Positions 45,435-57,632 of a stretch of 64,000 bases of DNA are shown piece by piece. The DNA is from Anthoceros angustus. Taxonomy: Eukaryota > Streptophyta > Anthocerotopsida > Anthocerotales > Anthocerotaceae. A program made the position numbers and the translations under genes. Each line of letters starts with the position of its first letter. Position 1 is the first letter of the stretch. The stretch is from the NCBI GenBank assembly GCA_010909165.1, contig MU008170.1:1-64000 (forward strand). The letters are read 5' to 3'. The notes under the pieces were generated by a model. It searched no databases, was not told where the DNA came from, and saw only the letters and a program-made list of their open reading frames with translations.

Positions 45435-47272
45435 ATGGCGCACAGGCTGCTGCGGGACTTGGAGGCCGATGGGTGGGAGCGATCTGACTTCCCCATCATC
45501 TGCGAGTCATGCTTGGGGGACAATCCCTATGTCCGCATGGTATGGTTTTCGCTGCCTCCCTCCTGTATTTCAGCCGCTTTAGGGTTTCGTGGTGCAGAGT
45601 GGTGCTCCAGCTTGGGTGCAGCTTGGCTTGAGCTGGCTGCCTACGGAGAAGCTGTGGTAGCGGAAATAATTTGTTTGCGTCGCGTTGTACTGAGGTTTTC
45701 TGTGGCGTGTGGATTTGGGTGCAGACCAAGGCAAATTTTGATAAGGAATGTAAAATTTGCACCAGGCCTTTCACTGTCTTCCGGTGGAGGCCGGGGCGGG
45801 ACGCAAGGTACAAGAAATCAGAGGTCTGCCAGACCTGCAGCAAACTGAAGAACGTCTGTCAAGTTTGTCTACTGGATTTGGAGTACGGGCTGCCAGTGCA
45901 AGTGCGTGACACAGCTCTGGGGATTAATACGAGCGATGCTATAGCGAAAAGCGATGTGAACCGGGAGTATTTTGCGGAGGAGCAGGACCGGAAGGTAGGG
46001 GATCTGAAGGCCTACGTTCTTTGGGGAAGTAGTGGATGTGCTGCTTGGTTACTTGTTTCGGCGTTAGGGGTGTTTGGCGATTACCCTGGTTTGTGGTAGT
46101 GAGACTTGACTCTTGGTACTCCTGTGTCTACCGTAACTGCAGGCTAGAGCAGGTCTTGATTATGAATCATCGTTCGGCAAAGCACGACCGAATGACACCA
46201 TCTTGAAACTTCAGCGGACGACTCCCTACTACAAGAGAAACCGCGCTCATATTTGTAGCTTTTTTGTGCGGGGGGAATGCACCCGTGGAGCTGAATGCCC
46301 TTATCGACATGAAATGCCGATAGTCGGGGAACTTTCCCAACAGAACATCAAAGATCGATACTACGGGTATGTACTTGTGGCTTTGTCTTTGGTCTCAAGG
46401 GTTATGCTTTTCTCAATCACTTGCTCAGTTCTGATGGGTTCTTTTATGTGCAACCTGACAGTGTGAACGATCCTGTTGCTGCCAAGCTTTTGAGGAAGGC
46501 AGGAGAAATGCCATCGCTTGTCCCTCCTGACGATGAGAATATCAGGACTCTCTACGTAGGTGGCCTGGATCAACGGATATCAGAGGAGGATTTGAAGGAC
46601 CAGTTTTATGGGTATGGCGAGGTTGAATCTATAAGGCTTGTGGCTCAACGGGCTTGTGCATTCATCTCCTACACGACCAGGGAAGGGGCAGAGAAGGCCG
46701 CAGAGAACCTTGCTAATAAGCTTGTGATCAAGGGGTTAAGGTTGAAGCTCATGTGGGGAAAGCCACAGGTTCCCAAGCAGGAAAGCGAGGGCGGAATTGC
46801 AGAGGGCCTGGAGGATGGTAAATCGGCAGGAGGTGCTATCTCTCATGGTGGGATGCTTCCAAGGTCTGTTCTATCCCAGCAACAGCAGATGCCACCACTC
46901 CATGGCCCAGACCAGCCTCCTCCTTTGAATTACTTCAATATTCCTCCTCCCCCGCCTCCCTCAGAACGCCCATTCTACCCATCCATGGACCCTCAGAGAA
47001 TGGGTGCCATTGCTCCTGGCCAGGAAGCGTCGACCACCTCCAGTCAAGCGGGAGCCTCAGGTGATGGTCCAAACAACGGTCAACCCCAGTATGGACCTCC
47101 TCCGCCATTTGCATACCCTCCGCCCCCTCCATTCCAACAACAGCAGTATCGACCCTTTCAGAATGGGCCACCTCCTTATCCGCAGTACCCACCTTATCCA
47201 CCTGGCCCTCCTGGTCCACCTGGTGCTCCAGGTACTGCTTTGCAGCCTCAGTTTTATCACCCCCAGTATTAG
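45435..47272 (+). CDS. RBM22: RBM22/SLT11-type spliceosomal CCCH-RRM protein
   Basis: Exons 45435-45539, 45725-45994, 46143-46366 and 46462-47272, 469 aa. The N-terminal Cys-rich zinc-binding region has [36 protein letters not shown]. It is followed by a CCCH finger ([19 protein letters not shown]) and an RRM (RNP2 LYVGGL; RNP1 ACAFISY), then a long Pro/Gln-rich tail. This order is that of human RBM22 and yeast Ecm2/Slt11, which bind U6 snRNA and the intron in the catalytic spliceosome. Arabidopsis has close relatives with the same tail. Convergent with the U-box kinase, 330 bp away. Confidence 0.95.
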
Positions 47273-47275
47273 CAG

Positions 47276-47605
47276 TCTTGTTGTCACAATCGAGCCGTAA
47301 GATGTCCATTGTATCTTAGCTCCTGGCAGCTGGTGTAAAATTAACTGTGAAGTCAGCAATTCGTCTCTCTTTCCGAGACTCGTTCAAATCTTCATCTTCG
47401 TGTGGGGTTCTTCTGTTTACTTTTGTGTCGGTTCTGTTGATTGCTGATAGCTTTGTGCAAGTCATCTCGTATAATCATTGGACAATGACGTTATAGATAA
47501 AGCAAAATTGTCACGAAAAAGTTTTGGGCGACTCCATAGAATAATCATCAATGCAGTAAGCGAGTCCACTTACTACCAGAGGTATGATACAAGCGTCCTT
47601 AAGAT
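47276..47605. other. Convergent 3' flanks
   Basis: 3'-UTR sequence of RBM22 and the U-box kinase. No gene is seen. Confidence 0.6.
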
Positions 47606-50600
47606 CTACTGAGCACTTAGAGTCTGCCATTCTCGAATTGCCGAGCGAATAGCGTGATTCGGTGTTAAGCTCCTGTGTGCCAGTTTGAGGTTAGTCATTG
47701 GAGATGTGTCATGTGCTTCCAGCCACAGAGTAATTGCTTCACAGTCATATGTGTGCCCATCTGCTGCAATTACTGGCTCTTGCATCACCTCCTGCAGAGT
47801 CGGAAAGTTCTCGTCAGTATCATGTGATAGTGCTGCTTGTGTTTCATACTTTACAAAATTGAAGGATGAAATACCTGCAGAATGGGGCATAGGAAGATGG
47901 TGGGAACTATGCTGATGCTTCCTTCTCTTGATAATGTGGGTATTTTGCTAGTGTTGTTGGTGACGAAGTCCTCAGCCAGCTGACGACAGTGTGTCAGGAA
48001 AGGGAGCACCCCCGTGTCTAGTTCGGGTCGTTTTTTCCTCTTCATTTCAGCACATTGCAGAGCTAGACGAGCCATCCTCAGTGCCTCCTCCAAAGGCCAC
48101 TTACCTGCAGAGCTGTCAAGCATTTCCTCAAATTCGCCCATCTCTATTGCAACTTCAGCTGCCTCCGTTATGCCAACAGCCTGTCTGCCAGTCAGCAGCT
48201 GAAGCAGAACCATTCCCAGCGCGTAGACATCAGACTTGGGCCCAAAGGAGCCTGTACGCTGATACTCGGGGTCAATATAAGCAAATGTTCCAACTGGCGT
48301 GGTGTCCCTGTGAAAGACTGAGTTGTAGCCTCTGCCCACGGAAGAGCTAGGAACAAGCTTCGCAAGACCTACGTCCCCAACCTTACTCACAAAGTTTCCA
48401 TCCAGTAATATGTTGGCAGGCTTCAGATCCCGGTGAACAATGGGCACAGGCTTTGAGCTGTGGAGAAAGAGTAAAGCAGTTGCCACTTCAGCTGCGATCC
48501 GAAATCGAGTGTGCCAAGGAAGCGCTATACTTCCTTCATCATTCAAAAGACAATCCTCTAGACTGCCATTTGCCATGTACTCGTACACCAAGCATCCTTT
48601 GTCAGGACAGCAGCCCAGTAACATAACCATGTGAGGGTGATGTATCCGACGGAGGAGTTCCACCTGTTTGTGAGCATGTTAAAAATGTGGACAAGTTTAG
48701 ACTCTGCAAACATATCTAGTCTTGGATAATGCACAACATGTCGCAAAACAAACACAGAAATGCTCACCTCGCGTTGAAATTCCTGAGAACCCTGAAGTCC
48801 GCCAGGATTAAGTACTTTGATGGCCACAGTTGTATGATGTATTTTCCCTTTGTACACCACACCATACCCACCTTCTCCAATCACAAAGTCTTGGGAGAAC
48901 CCATTGGTTGCTATGCTGAGCTCATCATATGTGTATTCTCGATAGTGTTGGTGAGCTCTCAACAACTCTGTGACATGCTTCCTTGCCTCTATTTCCTTTA
49001 ATGCTTTTGCTTCAGCTTCTTCCCGCCGACGCACTTCTTCTTCAACCGCTCGCTGTGCTGCCTCTGCAGCAGCAACAGCCTCCTCACGTTTCCTAGCCTC
49101 CTCCTCTGCCCGTTGTTTAGCTAGCACAGCCTCTCTCACTGCAGCTTGGCGCAACTTGACCTCCTGCTCCCGAAGAGTTGCCCATTGGTGCTCCTGGTGA
49201 CCACGAAATGTCAGGCCCCTTTGTGCATTGGCAAGCTTACAGTCAATTGATCCAGACAGATCTTATTCTCTCAACGCACCTTTTGATGGGCTAGAGCTGC
49301 AGCCGCAAATGCTTCATTGCACCGAAGGCTTTGGATCTCTGCATCCTTTTGTGCTTCACATACAGCAACCTTTGCTCTGGCGAGCTGTAATTTCAGGTCC
49401 TCCACCTCTGAAATATTGCCCTGGATGTCCACAGGTAGCCTGTCATTTAAAGAACACTGCATACAGTCCAGTATCTGCACTTAGGAACAGACTTTCCTTG
49501 CACCAATAAGTTCATCATCTCGAAAAGCTACTGTTTGTAAATTCCAGCACACCATACCTCGCTCTCGTTTTGTTTGGGCAGGCAACCTGTGTTAGATAGA
49601 TGACAGTCTTGAACATTGAAGGTGAAACCCACAAGGTTGGCCACCCTAAACCCATCTTCTCCTGCAAATAGATCCTCAGTAGCAGGTCGAATTTCTGCTA
49701 CTGACTCGTCATGAGCAATTAAACCGCTTCTTAAGCCTGTTGGTTGGGCCATCACGCATTCGCCAGCCACCTCAACAGCAACAGCTGGTTCACCAACTTC
49801 TGGGCTGGAGTACAAACAAATCGCAAGAGAGTCTGCCTCAGAGGACTCTGAATCTGTTGGTCTGATGGGAGTGGCCACCGGCCTCTTCATGTGCTGACCT
49901 GTATTCTGCACCCCTACTTCTCTGCTCCGCATAGCTCTCATGGTAGAATTACCTGCCATGTCGGCACCCCTGGTGACCGCAGACAATGGTAACTGCTGGG
50001 TCTGAGTGGGTGCTGATTGTGTCCTTGAAGGATCATAGAATGGCGAGAGGAATAGTTGACTGCCATGAGGCCCAAGAAAAGAGTGTTGACCAGGCAGCTT
50101 ATGGAGCCCACTAAAAGAATAGAGAGGGACTGCTGGACTTGAAAAAAACTGGCCATGACTTAAGGGCTCTGGCAGATATGTCTGAGCACGACCAACTCCA
50201 GAAGGCAAATTTTTACGCGGTACAGTAACCGATTGACATAAGGATGCCACCTGTAGTGCAGAATGTTGCTCATCAAAATTCCCCCCTGCATAACAATGGC
50301 CCAGGTGAGAGATACAAACATGCTTACTTCAATGATAATGCCATAACCAAGTAACAGTAAGTCATACCTGTTGAATGAATAGAAGAGACGGAAGGGCGAC
50401 TGGAACTGATAGCTTCATCTGTGCTTGATGTGGAGTCTGGTGATGATGGAAAGACAGGCGAGCCATCAGCCTCCCTAACAGCAATAAGTCTCCCCTTGGT
50501 CACAACAAGCACTGCGCAAAATCTTGGAGCGTTCTTTGCCACATAGGCAGCAACACCGGACCCCCTTAACTTCCTAAATGCTTCAACAGGTGTCCTGAGA

Positions 50601-51925
50601 GAATTTTTATTTTGTCAGACAAACGATCCCTCGGTCAAAAAGGGCAGTATTGCAAAACACGCACCACAGTTAGCGCAAAAAAGATCTGAAATGACCCCCA
50701 ATTGTGCTGTGACCAAATAGTGCTGTGACACCTTGTTCTACTCCTCACCGAGCAAGGATGTTGCGGGAAGACCCAATAATGAGTTTACTGATCCCGAGCC
50801 TGGACACTTCACGCACGAGGGCCTTTTGCACTGAATCGCTCTCCACTATAACAAAGTCCACATCCACCTGGATAGTGCACCATTGGGAACATAGCAGGAC
50901 ATATAATCATTTATTCCTTCATGCATATAGATCAGGCGTTGAGAAGAGCTTTTACAGCAACAACGTCTAAACCCATGTGTCATGAACACAAAGAAGAGCT
51001 GACTAAGCTGTCCCTACCTTGTGCATGTCACATATCCACTGATGGTCTCGCAGAAGGTCCACAGTCTTGGCCTTCGCATCTCTTATAAAGGCAGCTGCTA
51101 TTTCACTGCTGACTAGCTCAACCGGCACAAAATTTCCCACTGCAGATGACGGACAATTCCATATTAAAGCCCCTTGCTCCAGCAACTTTGATTCGAACAT
51201 CAAGGGCAGTGTAATTGTTCAGACAGTAAAGGGGTCAGAAAAAAAGATAACAACGACACAAAACTGGCAGACTCGATGCAGCCTGTTTTACCAGAGACAC
51301 AAAAATGTTTTGCATGACTTCATGATTTCATAGAGGAAAATTACAACCAGTACCCGAACACGGTACTTGCATGTTCCTAACAGCTAGACACGCCCAGCAC
51401 TCTTTGCAACACCTGTTGAAATGGCGTGAAATCAGCAGGGACAAAGAGGGGTGATGAAGACGTACAGGGTGTCGGAATGAGCCTGATCGGCGGCCGGACA
51501 TGGACAAGAGTGATACAACCTCCTTTTGGAATGAAGTTCACAATGGCCCATCTCAGAGCCTCCTTGTTCGCTTCATCTTTGCTCACTGCAACAACTATCT
51601 TCTCGACTCCTGAGCCACTGACATCGGGTTCCTGAGAGGCAAAAGGCTTGGGCCCCCGCATTCCACCCAATTCTGCTCCATCCTCCTGAATCTCCACATC
51701 AATCCTCCCCTCTGATGCCTTTCCACTCTCGTCACTTTCTTCCAACAACCCAAGATCCACCGACTGCTGTAGTGTATACCCCTTGTGCCGCGAATTCCCA
51801 GCCCACCTCCATCTACTCCTACCAACTGCATCTTCACTATAGTCTACCTTGGCCTTCCCTAGCTTTTTCCAACTGACCATGACCCTGTCAACAAAATTCC
51901 CTGTCTTTGTTTCTGCAGTGAGCAT
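47606..51925 (-). CDS. PUB: USP - receptor-like cytoplasmic kinase - U-box E3 ligase (plant PUB kinase)
   Basis: Nine exons: 51466-51925, 51018-51139, 50749-50867, 50368-50594, 49558-50285, 49280-49456, 48768-49193, 47875-48663 and 47606-47791 (1077 aa). Order: a universal-stress-protein domain (IVVAVSKDEANKEALRWAI, LVHVRPPIRLIPTP, ISKLIIGSS); a Ser/Pro-rich linker; a Glu/Arg/Ala coiled coil; a kinase; and a C-terminal U-box (EVMQEPVIAADGHTYDCEAI, WLEAHDTSPMTN). The kinase has GEGGYGVVYKG, AIKVLN and VHRDLKPANILL, then DVGLAKL in place of DFG, which is usual in this group. These proteins are membrane-associated or cytosolic signalling ligases in plants. A short upstream ATG (51930) starts an overlapping out-of-frame uORF. 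Confidence 0.93.
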
Positions 51926-54343
51926 CTCATCCTCCCGTACTAGCTCACGCGTTTATTCCTTCAAACGCTTGAGCATCGCCAGAAGTCCGTGCCTAGAACT
52001 GCACCCATGAGAGACTCCCTTAGTATCTATCACATATGTTGCAAGTGTGACTGCTACAGATCTGGGAAGGGAAAAAAAAAAAGGGACAAGAGAACCACAT
52101 GTTACCTTCAGGTAGGGAGGATGACAATACGCTTCACCAGCTCCAACCGAACCGGCACTTCCAACCATCCGATTTTCCAGTAGGCAGCATGCTGCATGAA
52201 CATTGGCTATTGCACGACAGTGTAAAAGAAGTTGAAAATGGCCTCGTGCAGCTCGGTGAGAAACTCGGAGAGCACGAGGGAAACCTGCACGACGAAGCTA
52301 CCCACCGGGGAGATGGGAAGGGTAGTATACATAAAGTAGGCAAGCTTGGTAGGCATGGAGAGCCACACCCAGGGATTATCAGCGTTGTGCAACGGGGATC
52401 TCCAAGGCAGCTGATCCATGAACGATCCGAGCAGACAGATCCCGCATCGGCTATTCAAGCCCCGGCGACCTCACAAGACCCCCGATCAGCACACCGTCGG
52501 ATCTACTACCACCCAACGCATTGCCCTCCTGCGGCATACATTCCTCAATAATCTCCATGGCTGAGCAGCGCAAACAAGCGGCCACACCAATTCAAACCCA
52601 ACACCCACTCTTCCCCCCGGATCAAGACGTTTGCACGGCTCCCTACCGAAAATTTCAGAAACCACCCACAAATTTAAAACCAAATGTTGAAAAAAGCCGC
52701 TCGCGCAGCAGGCACAATCTGGAGATTGGGCTAACCGGGATCCAGCCACACCAGAAACAATTCTTTCTATGTTTCTTTCTGCGCTCCGTTCGTGGAATGA
52801 CGATCTACCGCCTGCTGGCCGCGGGGGGGTGGAAAATTTTGAGGGGCGGCGGCTGCGGCAGCTCTGGCTCTGGACTGCGGCACATGAGAGACTGGAGAAG
52901 CCGGCAGGCCAGGCCAGGCAAGCGCCGCAAGCGCAGGCTGCACGAAGCGAAAGCTCAAAGATTGGGATCTGCGTGTTTAAGGTGATGGGTGGGGGCAGGA
53001 AAGAGAAGGGGAGGAAAGGAGGATGGCGAGCCGACAGCTACAGTCTCCACGTTTTGTTATGGCCGAGATTCGCGAGTCCCAAAAATGGTTTGCAGGCAAC
53101 GACACGTTGCGGCGTCGTGAACTTGTGCCTCCAAATCCGCCGTTGCTTCCAAACCCACACCACTGATCATGCACCTATTCTAAGTTATCCTGCCCAGATT
53201 AGCGTGATGTTCCACCTTCCTGCTAGATATGTCCGTCTAATCATGCCCCAACATGGCTGCCCATCACCCCTTGCCTTCCTGTCTTGTACAGCGCTTAGCA
53301 TCCCCCATTGGGTTTCGGGCTCATCTGCACACCCCGATAAGTCTGCCGAGCCCAACACAGATTTCCGATAACACAGCTCCACCATGAGGGCTGCGCATGC
53401 ACATCCTGCCTAGAGTGGCGTTGCGTCTGTTTTGGATGATGGGCCCTGTGTGTTAACGTCCATTACGCAGCGCTTGACATGTGTCCTTCCGAGGGCGGGA
53501 TGGGATGTCAGAGGCTCGCCATTTGCTACCAGCTTTCGAGGAAGGAATGTGGTGGGCCACTATGGCTGCTTCCAACGTGCCTCACTTGATGCTTTTCAGA
53601 TTCTTCCGCAATTCTTCTCTGATGAGAGCATTTGGGGAAGGGACGATCCAATCTTAAGAAACGAAAACCGCGTTTACAAGATCAGGGACCGCCAGATCTG
53701 TGACCAGGAAAGAGGCTGCTCTACAGTGTTCTGTTCTACTGTAATGCACTTTATCCTAAGGTCCAAGCACCATGGCCATGATTGCTAGACCACCCATCTA
53801 CCTACCAGAATCGAGGACGACGCTCACATGGTTAAACCCGGTACCCAGCGGAGGCTCGGCAGCCCGCTGCCCGGCCTCTCGGATCAAAACTAGGCTAGCG
53901 GCGCTATTGTAGCTGCTGCTGTGGCTGTAGCTCTCAAAACAGGGATGACCTCCGATGCAGAGAGCCAGACCTCCAGACTCGTCCCAGCTTTAGAATGCGC
54001 ACTGCATATCTAGTCACCAGCCACTTGTCGGTGATGGATGTGGGTTGGTGTGGGTTGCTTCCCAACTGGCCTAGTTCTCTACCACAAACATCCCGCAGAC
54101 GGACAGCTCAGCGTCAGTACCCAAGTGTTACCAAAGTGTGACTGTGTTATGTGGAAAACGCTGTTGCCATCGTAACGCCCCGGCATGGACCACCTACCCT
54201 TGCAAGCCGTCAGAGCTCTGGGAGTTGCTGGGTCCATGAAGATCATTGTGAGCACCATGCCTTTGACACGCAAGACGCATGCGTCACAGTGGCGAGGAAT
54301 CAGGTGTGGAGCAAGCACAGAACATGACCGGTTACCCTTACGC
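51926..54343. other. Gene-free stretch upstream of the U-box kinase
   Basis: 2.4 kb without a convincing gene. The first few hundred bases should hold the kinase 5'-UTR and promoter. The frame 53432-53788 (+, 118 codons) is protein-like in parts (SIWGRDDPILRNENRVYKIR) but has no family resemblance, and I do not call it a gene. Confidence 0.5.
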
Positions 54344-54841
54344 CTACCCGACCGGCGTCATGAAAGCATCCCGCCACCTCGCGATCACCTCAGTTGCTCA
54401 TAGATGCATTCACATGTCGAGGGTCAGAACTAGCAAGTTAGCAAACCTGTGGAGTGAAAGGTAATTTTCTCTCGCTCTTCTTCACTGAAGCTTTCAAGTC
54501 CGACCAGTTTTCAGTCCACTTGTCAGGTCTTGCATGCATATCATCTGGCCCAGATGCTGTTATCACCCTGTAAGTGAAAGGGCATAGTGTCAATCGAGTA
54601 GTGGAGGGTTGGTTAAGGATGGGCTGAAGCGAAATGGCTGCATGCCTCCTTCTGCTGCATAGTACCTACATAATTTGAAGAGTGGCTGTCAAACCAGAGG
54701 ACCCACACAGGCCACAGATGCCCACCTTGAGAAGCGCATTCCATGAAAACAGTTCCTTCCAGTGAACGTACTGTCCTCCTCGCCGTTCCTATTCCAGTCT
54801 ATGTTTGGGAAGTGCTTGCGCATTTTGCTCTCCTTCCTCAT
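54344..54841 (-). CDS. Putative small 93-aa protein, unrecognised
   Basis: Three exons, 54726-54841, 54447-54567 and 54344-54388, join in frame with good sites (CTCAAG|GTGGGC, TTACAG|G; CCACAG|GTTTGC, ACTGAG|GTG). The protein starts MRKESKMRKHFPNIDWN, includes DDMHARPDKWTENWSDLK, and ends ARWRDAFMTPVG. It is basic, Trp-rich, without a signal peptide or membrane segment. I do not recognise a family. The last exon is only 15 codons and is the least certain. It lies 391 bp downstream of the DUF4864-like gene on the same strand. Confidence 0.5.
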
Positions 54842-55232
54842 TTTCGCTCGGGTACGTACACACAGGAACCTTCGGAGCTGCTTGTGCTGCTGCTTTTTCC
54901 TGGGAATTCGTTCTCTGTGTAGATAGGTGGATACGGCGGCTGGCTAGCAGATACTTGTGCAGATAGTGCTACGCCCGGTGAGTATGGTATGGACATATTT
55001 ATCAACAAGTGGTATGCCATATAGAGGCGGACCACCAAATCCAAGGAGCTGCAAAATGTTTTCGTGATTCACATCGTCAATGTTTAGAGAACTACGAAGT
55101 CTTAAGTCTGCAAACAAAGTCACATTGATTATAAGGACAAGCTCCTGCACGCGGTGATAGAGAAAAGCTTGAGGAGCTAAAAGGCAGTGAACAGCAGCTG
55201 ATATGATGGATGCGAGACTCGAGTGAGGTTGT
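54842..55232. other. Short intergenic region
   Basis: Lies between two same-strand genes. A minus-strand frame here (DLRLRSSLNIDDVNHENIL) is coding-like but joins neither neighbour; it may be 3'-UTR or a lost exon. Confidence 0.4.
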
Positions 55233-56327
55233 TCACACATTGGCGTAATCCCCGAGTCTGGTCCCGACAACCATCCAGCAGTTTTTATAAGCACCAGTGC
55301 CCACCTACACCCACCACACAGGACAGAGCACACAGCCCACAACACACAGCTGAGCATGAGCAGCTTGACAATGGAGTATCGGTGCTGACACTGGCCATTG
55401 CCTCAAGTACGAACCACCAACCTTCTCCAAGCAGAATGTGTATATTCGAGACTTTTCACTGCCGTCATCAGCAAGGAACTTGATCCTCACGGCTTGCAGA
55501 GCCCGCTTGTTGGCAGGTCCATGGAAGATCATGGGAGACGCCATCTACATGATGGGCACACACACACACACAGAGGCAAGTTAAGGCAGCAGAGTCTGGG
55601 AGCAGAAACAAACCATGACCCTGACAGAGCATCCCACCTCCCAGTGAGTGCAGTTGATGATAGATGCGTACATGGGATCCCGAAGCAACTTGGCAAAATT
55701 GTCCAGCGACAGGTACTTCTCCACCGCATCCCAGGCCCTGGCCGCGGTCACGGGAGGCGTTCCCTGTTGCGCGGCAGAGGCCCGAATGCTCTCAGGCAAA
55801 CGTGCATTCTAGCCCAGGCCCGACACCGGTGAGGGATAGGGAAATCATTCACACTCACCTGGCCCGCAAGCATCTCCTCCGCCCGAGCGGGCATAGCGAA
55901 TGCGAATGCTGTCTTAATCCCGCTGTCCTCATCCGGCCAGTCGTTCCGCATCAACGCGTCCATCTGCCACACAAGTACGCAGACAAGCATTGCAGCATTG
56001 CAGCACACCACACCAAATCAGCAGCCGCAACAGGATCACGCAGGACTGACGCACCTGCACTCGCACCACGGTTGTGGGCGGCATGAGATGGCTGGGCTTC
56101 CTGTCCTCCAGCGGCCACGACTGCTGCGAGGAGTGGACGTGCCGCATGAATTGCGCCAGTAGGTGGGCGCCATCTTCGCTGTCCGCGGAAGCGGCCAGGA
56201 CGGGGCAGAGCCGCGCTCTGGGCAGCAGCGTGGCCTGGTGGGCGGCGGCGGGCAGGAGCGGCAGCGGAAGCGGGCCGGCCCCCAGGCTAATGCGGTGGGC
56301 GGGCGTCGTTCGCAGCATCACGGCCAT
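55233..56327 (-). CDS. DUF4864-like plastid protein
   Basis: Exons 56055-56327, 55859-55963, 55638-55763, 55422-55544 and 55233-55304, 232 aa. The first ~50 residues are Arg/Ala/Pro-rich without acids (transit peptide likely). The conserved core runs VQMDALMRNDWPDEDSGIKT, AFAFAMPARAEEM, WDAVEKYLSLDNFAKLL, MASPMIFHG, IYTFCLEK and the terminal YKNCWMVVGTRLGDYANV. This matches a plant and cyanobacterial/alpha-proteobacterial family that I take to be DUF4864; the molecular function is unknown. The last exon is only 24 codons but fits the family end exactly. It is divergent from the lipase gene with 123 bp between start codons. Confidence 0.85.
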
Positions 56328-56450
56328 GTCTAGGGCTGGCAATCACACAAGGCCCAGCAGTCATCCAAGCATAAAGAGAAGCACCCGACGGGCGCTCGTC
56401 AGCTCGTCCCTTCCATTCCAGCCCAGTCCCGACGGGAGCGTTTGAGCGCC
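56328..56450. promoter_or_regulatory. 123-bp shared promoter of the DUF4864-like and lipase genes
   Basis: The two ATGs (56327 on minus, 56451 on plus) are only 123 bases apart, so both promoters and both leaders must fit here or overlap the neighbouring coding sequence. I see no TATA box. Confidence 0.5.
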
Positions 56451-57425
56451 ATGGCCTCCCCAGCGCCGCCTGCTCCTCCAGCCAATTACTGGGGGGACGA
56501 GCCGGAGGAGGAGTTCTACGCCAAGCAGGGCGTGAGGAACGCCAAGGCCCCGTTCCTCACCAAGCACGGCTCCATCTTCACGCAGACGTTCCAGCCTGTG
56601 GAGGGGCAAGTGAAGGGGCTGGTGTGCTTCTCGCACGGCTACGGGAGCGACACGGGGTGGATGTTCCAGAGCATTGCCATCGAGGTGGCGCGGTGGGGGT
56701 ATACGGCGGCGGCGGCCGACCTGCTGGGCCACGGCCGATCGGACGGGCTGCACGGCTACGTCTTCAGCCTGGACGCCTTCGCGGAGTCCCAGCTGGAGTT
56801 CTTCCAGTCCGTGCGGGAGCAGGAGCAGCACCGCGGCCTCCCGGCCTTCCTCTTCGGGGAATCCATGGGCGGGGCGGTCACCCTCCTGATGCACTGGCTG
56901 GATCCCGCGGGCTGGACAGGTGCCGTGCTCAGCGCGCCCCTGCTCAAGATCCCACAGGGAATGCTTCCCCCCTGGTGGGTGAAGCTCACGGCCTTCCCCG
57001 TGCTCAGCCTGGCGGACTCCTGGGCGGTCGTCGCCGAGAACAACATCGTGCGCAAGAGCATCCGGGACCCTGTCAAGGCCAAGGCCATCGCCTCCAACCC
57101 CAGACGGTACACGGGGAAGCCCAGGGTTGGGACCATGCGGGAGCTCCAGCGCGTTTGCGACTACTTCGCACAGAACTTCGAGCGATGCAGCCTGCCCTTC
57201 CTGGCTCTGCACGGCACCGAGGATGTGGTGGCCGACATCGAGGGCACCAAAGAGCTCTTCGAGCGAGCATGCAGCTCCGACAAGACGCTCAAAATCTACG
57301 AGGAAGCTCGGCACTCGCTCATTCAGGGCGAGCCGGACGAAACCCGGGCTGTCGTGTTGGCGGACATTAAGGCCTGGCTGGAGGAGCGGGTGGAGAAGCA
57401 TGACAGCCAGATCAAAACGAAATGA
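56451..57425 (+). CDS. Monoacylglycerol lipase / caffeoyl-shikimate-esterase-like alpha/beta hydrolase
   Basis: Single exon, 324 aa from ATG 56451. The lid-less lysophospholipase-type fold is seen from the oxyanion motif CFSHGYGSDTGW (about residue 61). Next come GHGRSDG, the nucleophile in GESMGG (Ser about 138), the acid in HGTEDVV (about 256) and the His in EARHSL (about 286). Plant relatives hydrolyse monoacylglycerols or, in the CSE branch, caffeoyl shikimate for lignin; the sequence alone does not decide. No signal peptide. GC-rich third positions. Convergent with NIPA, 207 bp away. Confidence 0.92.
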   Translation: MASPAPPAPPANYWGDEPEEEFYAKQGVRNAKAPFLTKHGSIFTQTFQPVEGQVKGLVCFSHGYGSDTGWMFQSIAIEVARWGYTAAAADLLGHGRSDGLHGYVFSLDAFAESQLEFFQSVREQEQHRGLPAFLFGESMGGAVTLLMHWLDPAGWTGAVLSAPLLKIPQGMLPPWWVKLTAFPVLSLADSWAVVAENNIVRKSIRDPVKAKAIASNPRRYTGKPRVGTMRELQRVCDYFAQNFERCSLPFLALHGTEDVVADIEGTKELFERACSSDKTLKIYEEARHSLIQGEPDETRAVVLADIKAWLEERVEKHDSQIKTK

Positions 57426-57632
57426 ATACGCGATGGGCATAACTACTTACGTAGATAACATTCCTGCCCGTAGTATAGACGTGGCAACATTGTTTACAAA
57501 CTCCTCCCCAGCCGTTAGCACACGCTAGGCTGTGGCAGGAGTAGGAAGAACTTTCAGTCCCCCAAGAATATCAAGTCTGCTTCTCCTACCTCCTACTCTG
57601 TACCATCGTACCTGTCGCACCCGGGCGGGGTT

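Noticed and set aside
56361-57440. 359-codon minus-strand frame over the lipase gene
   Set aside because: Mirror frame of a GC-rich coding exon; the plus strand has the full catalytic triad.
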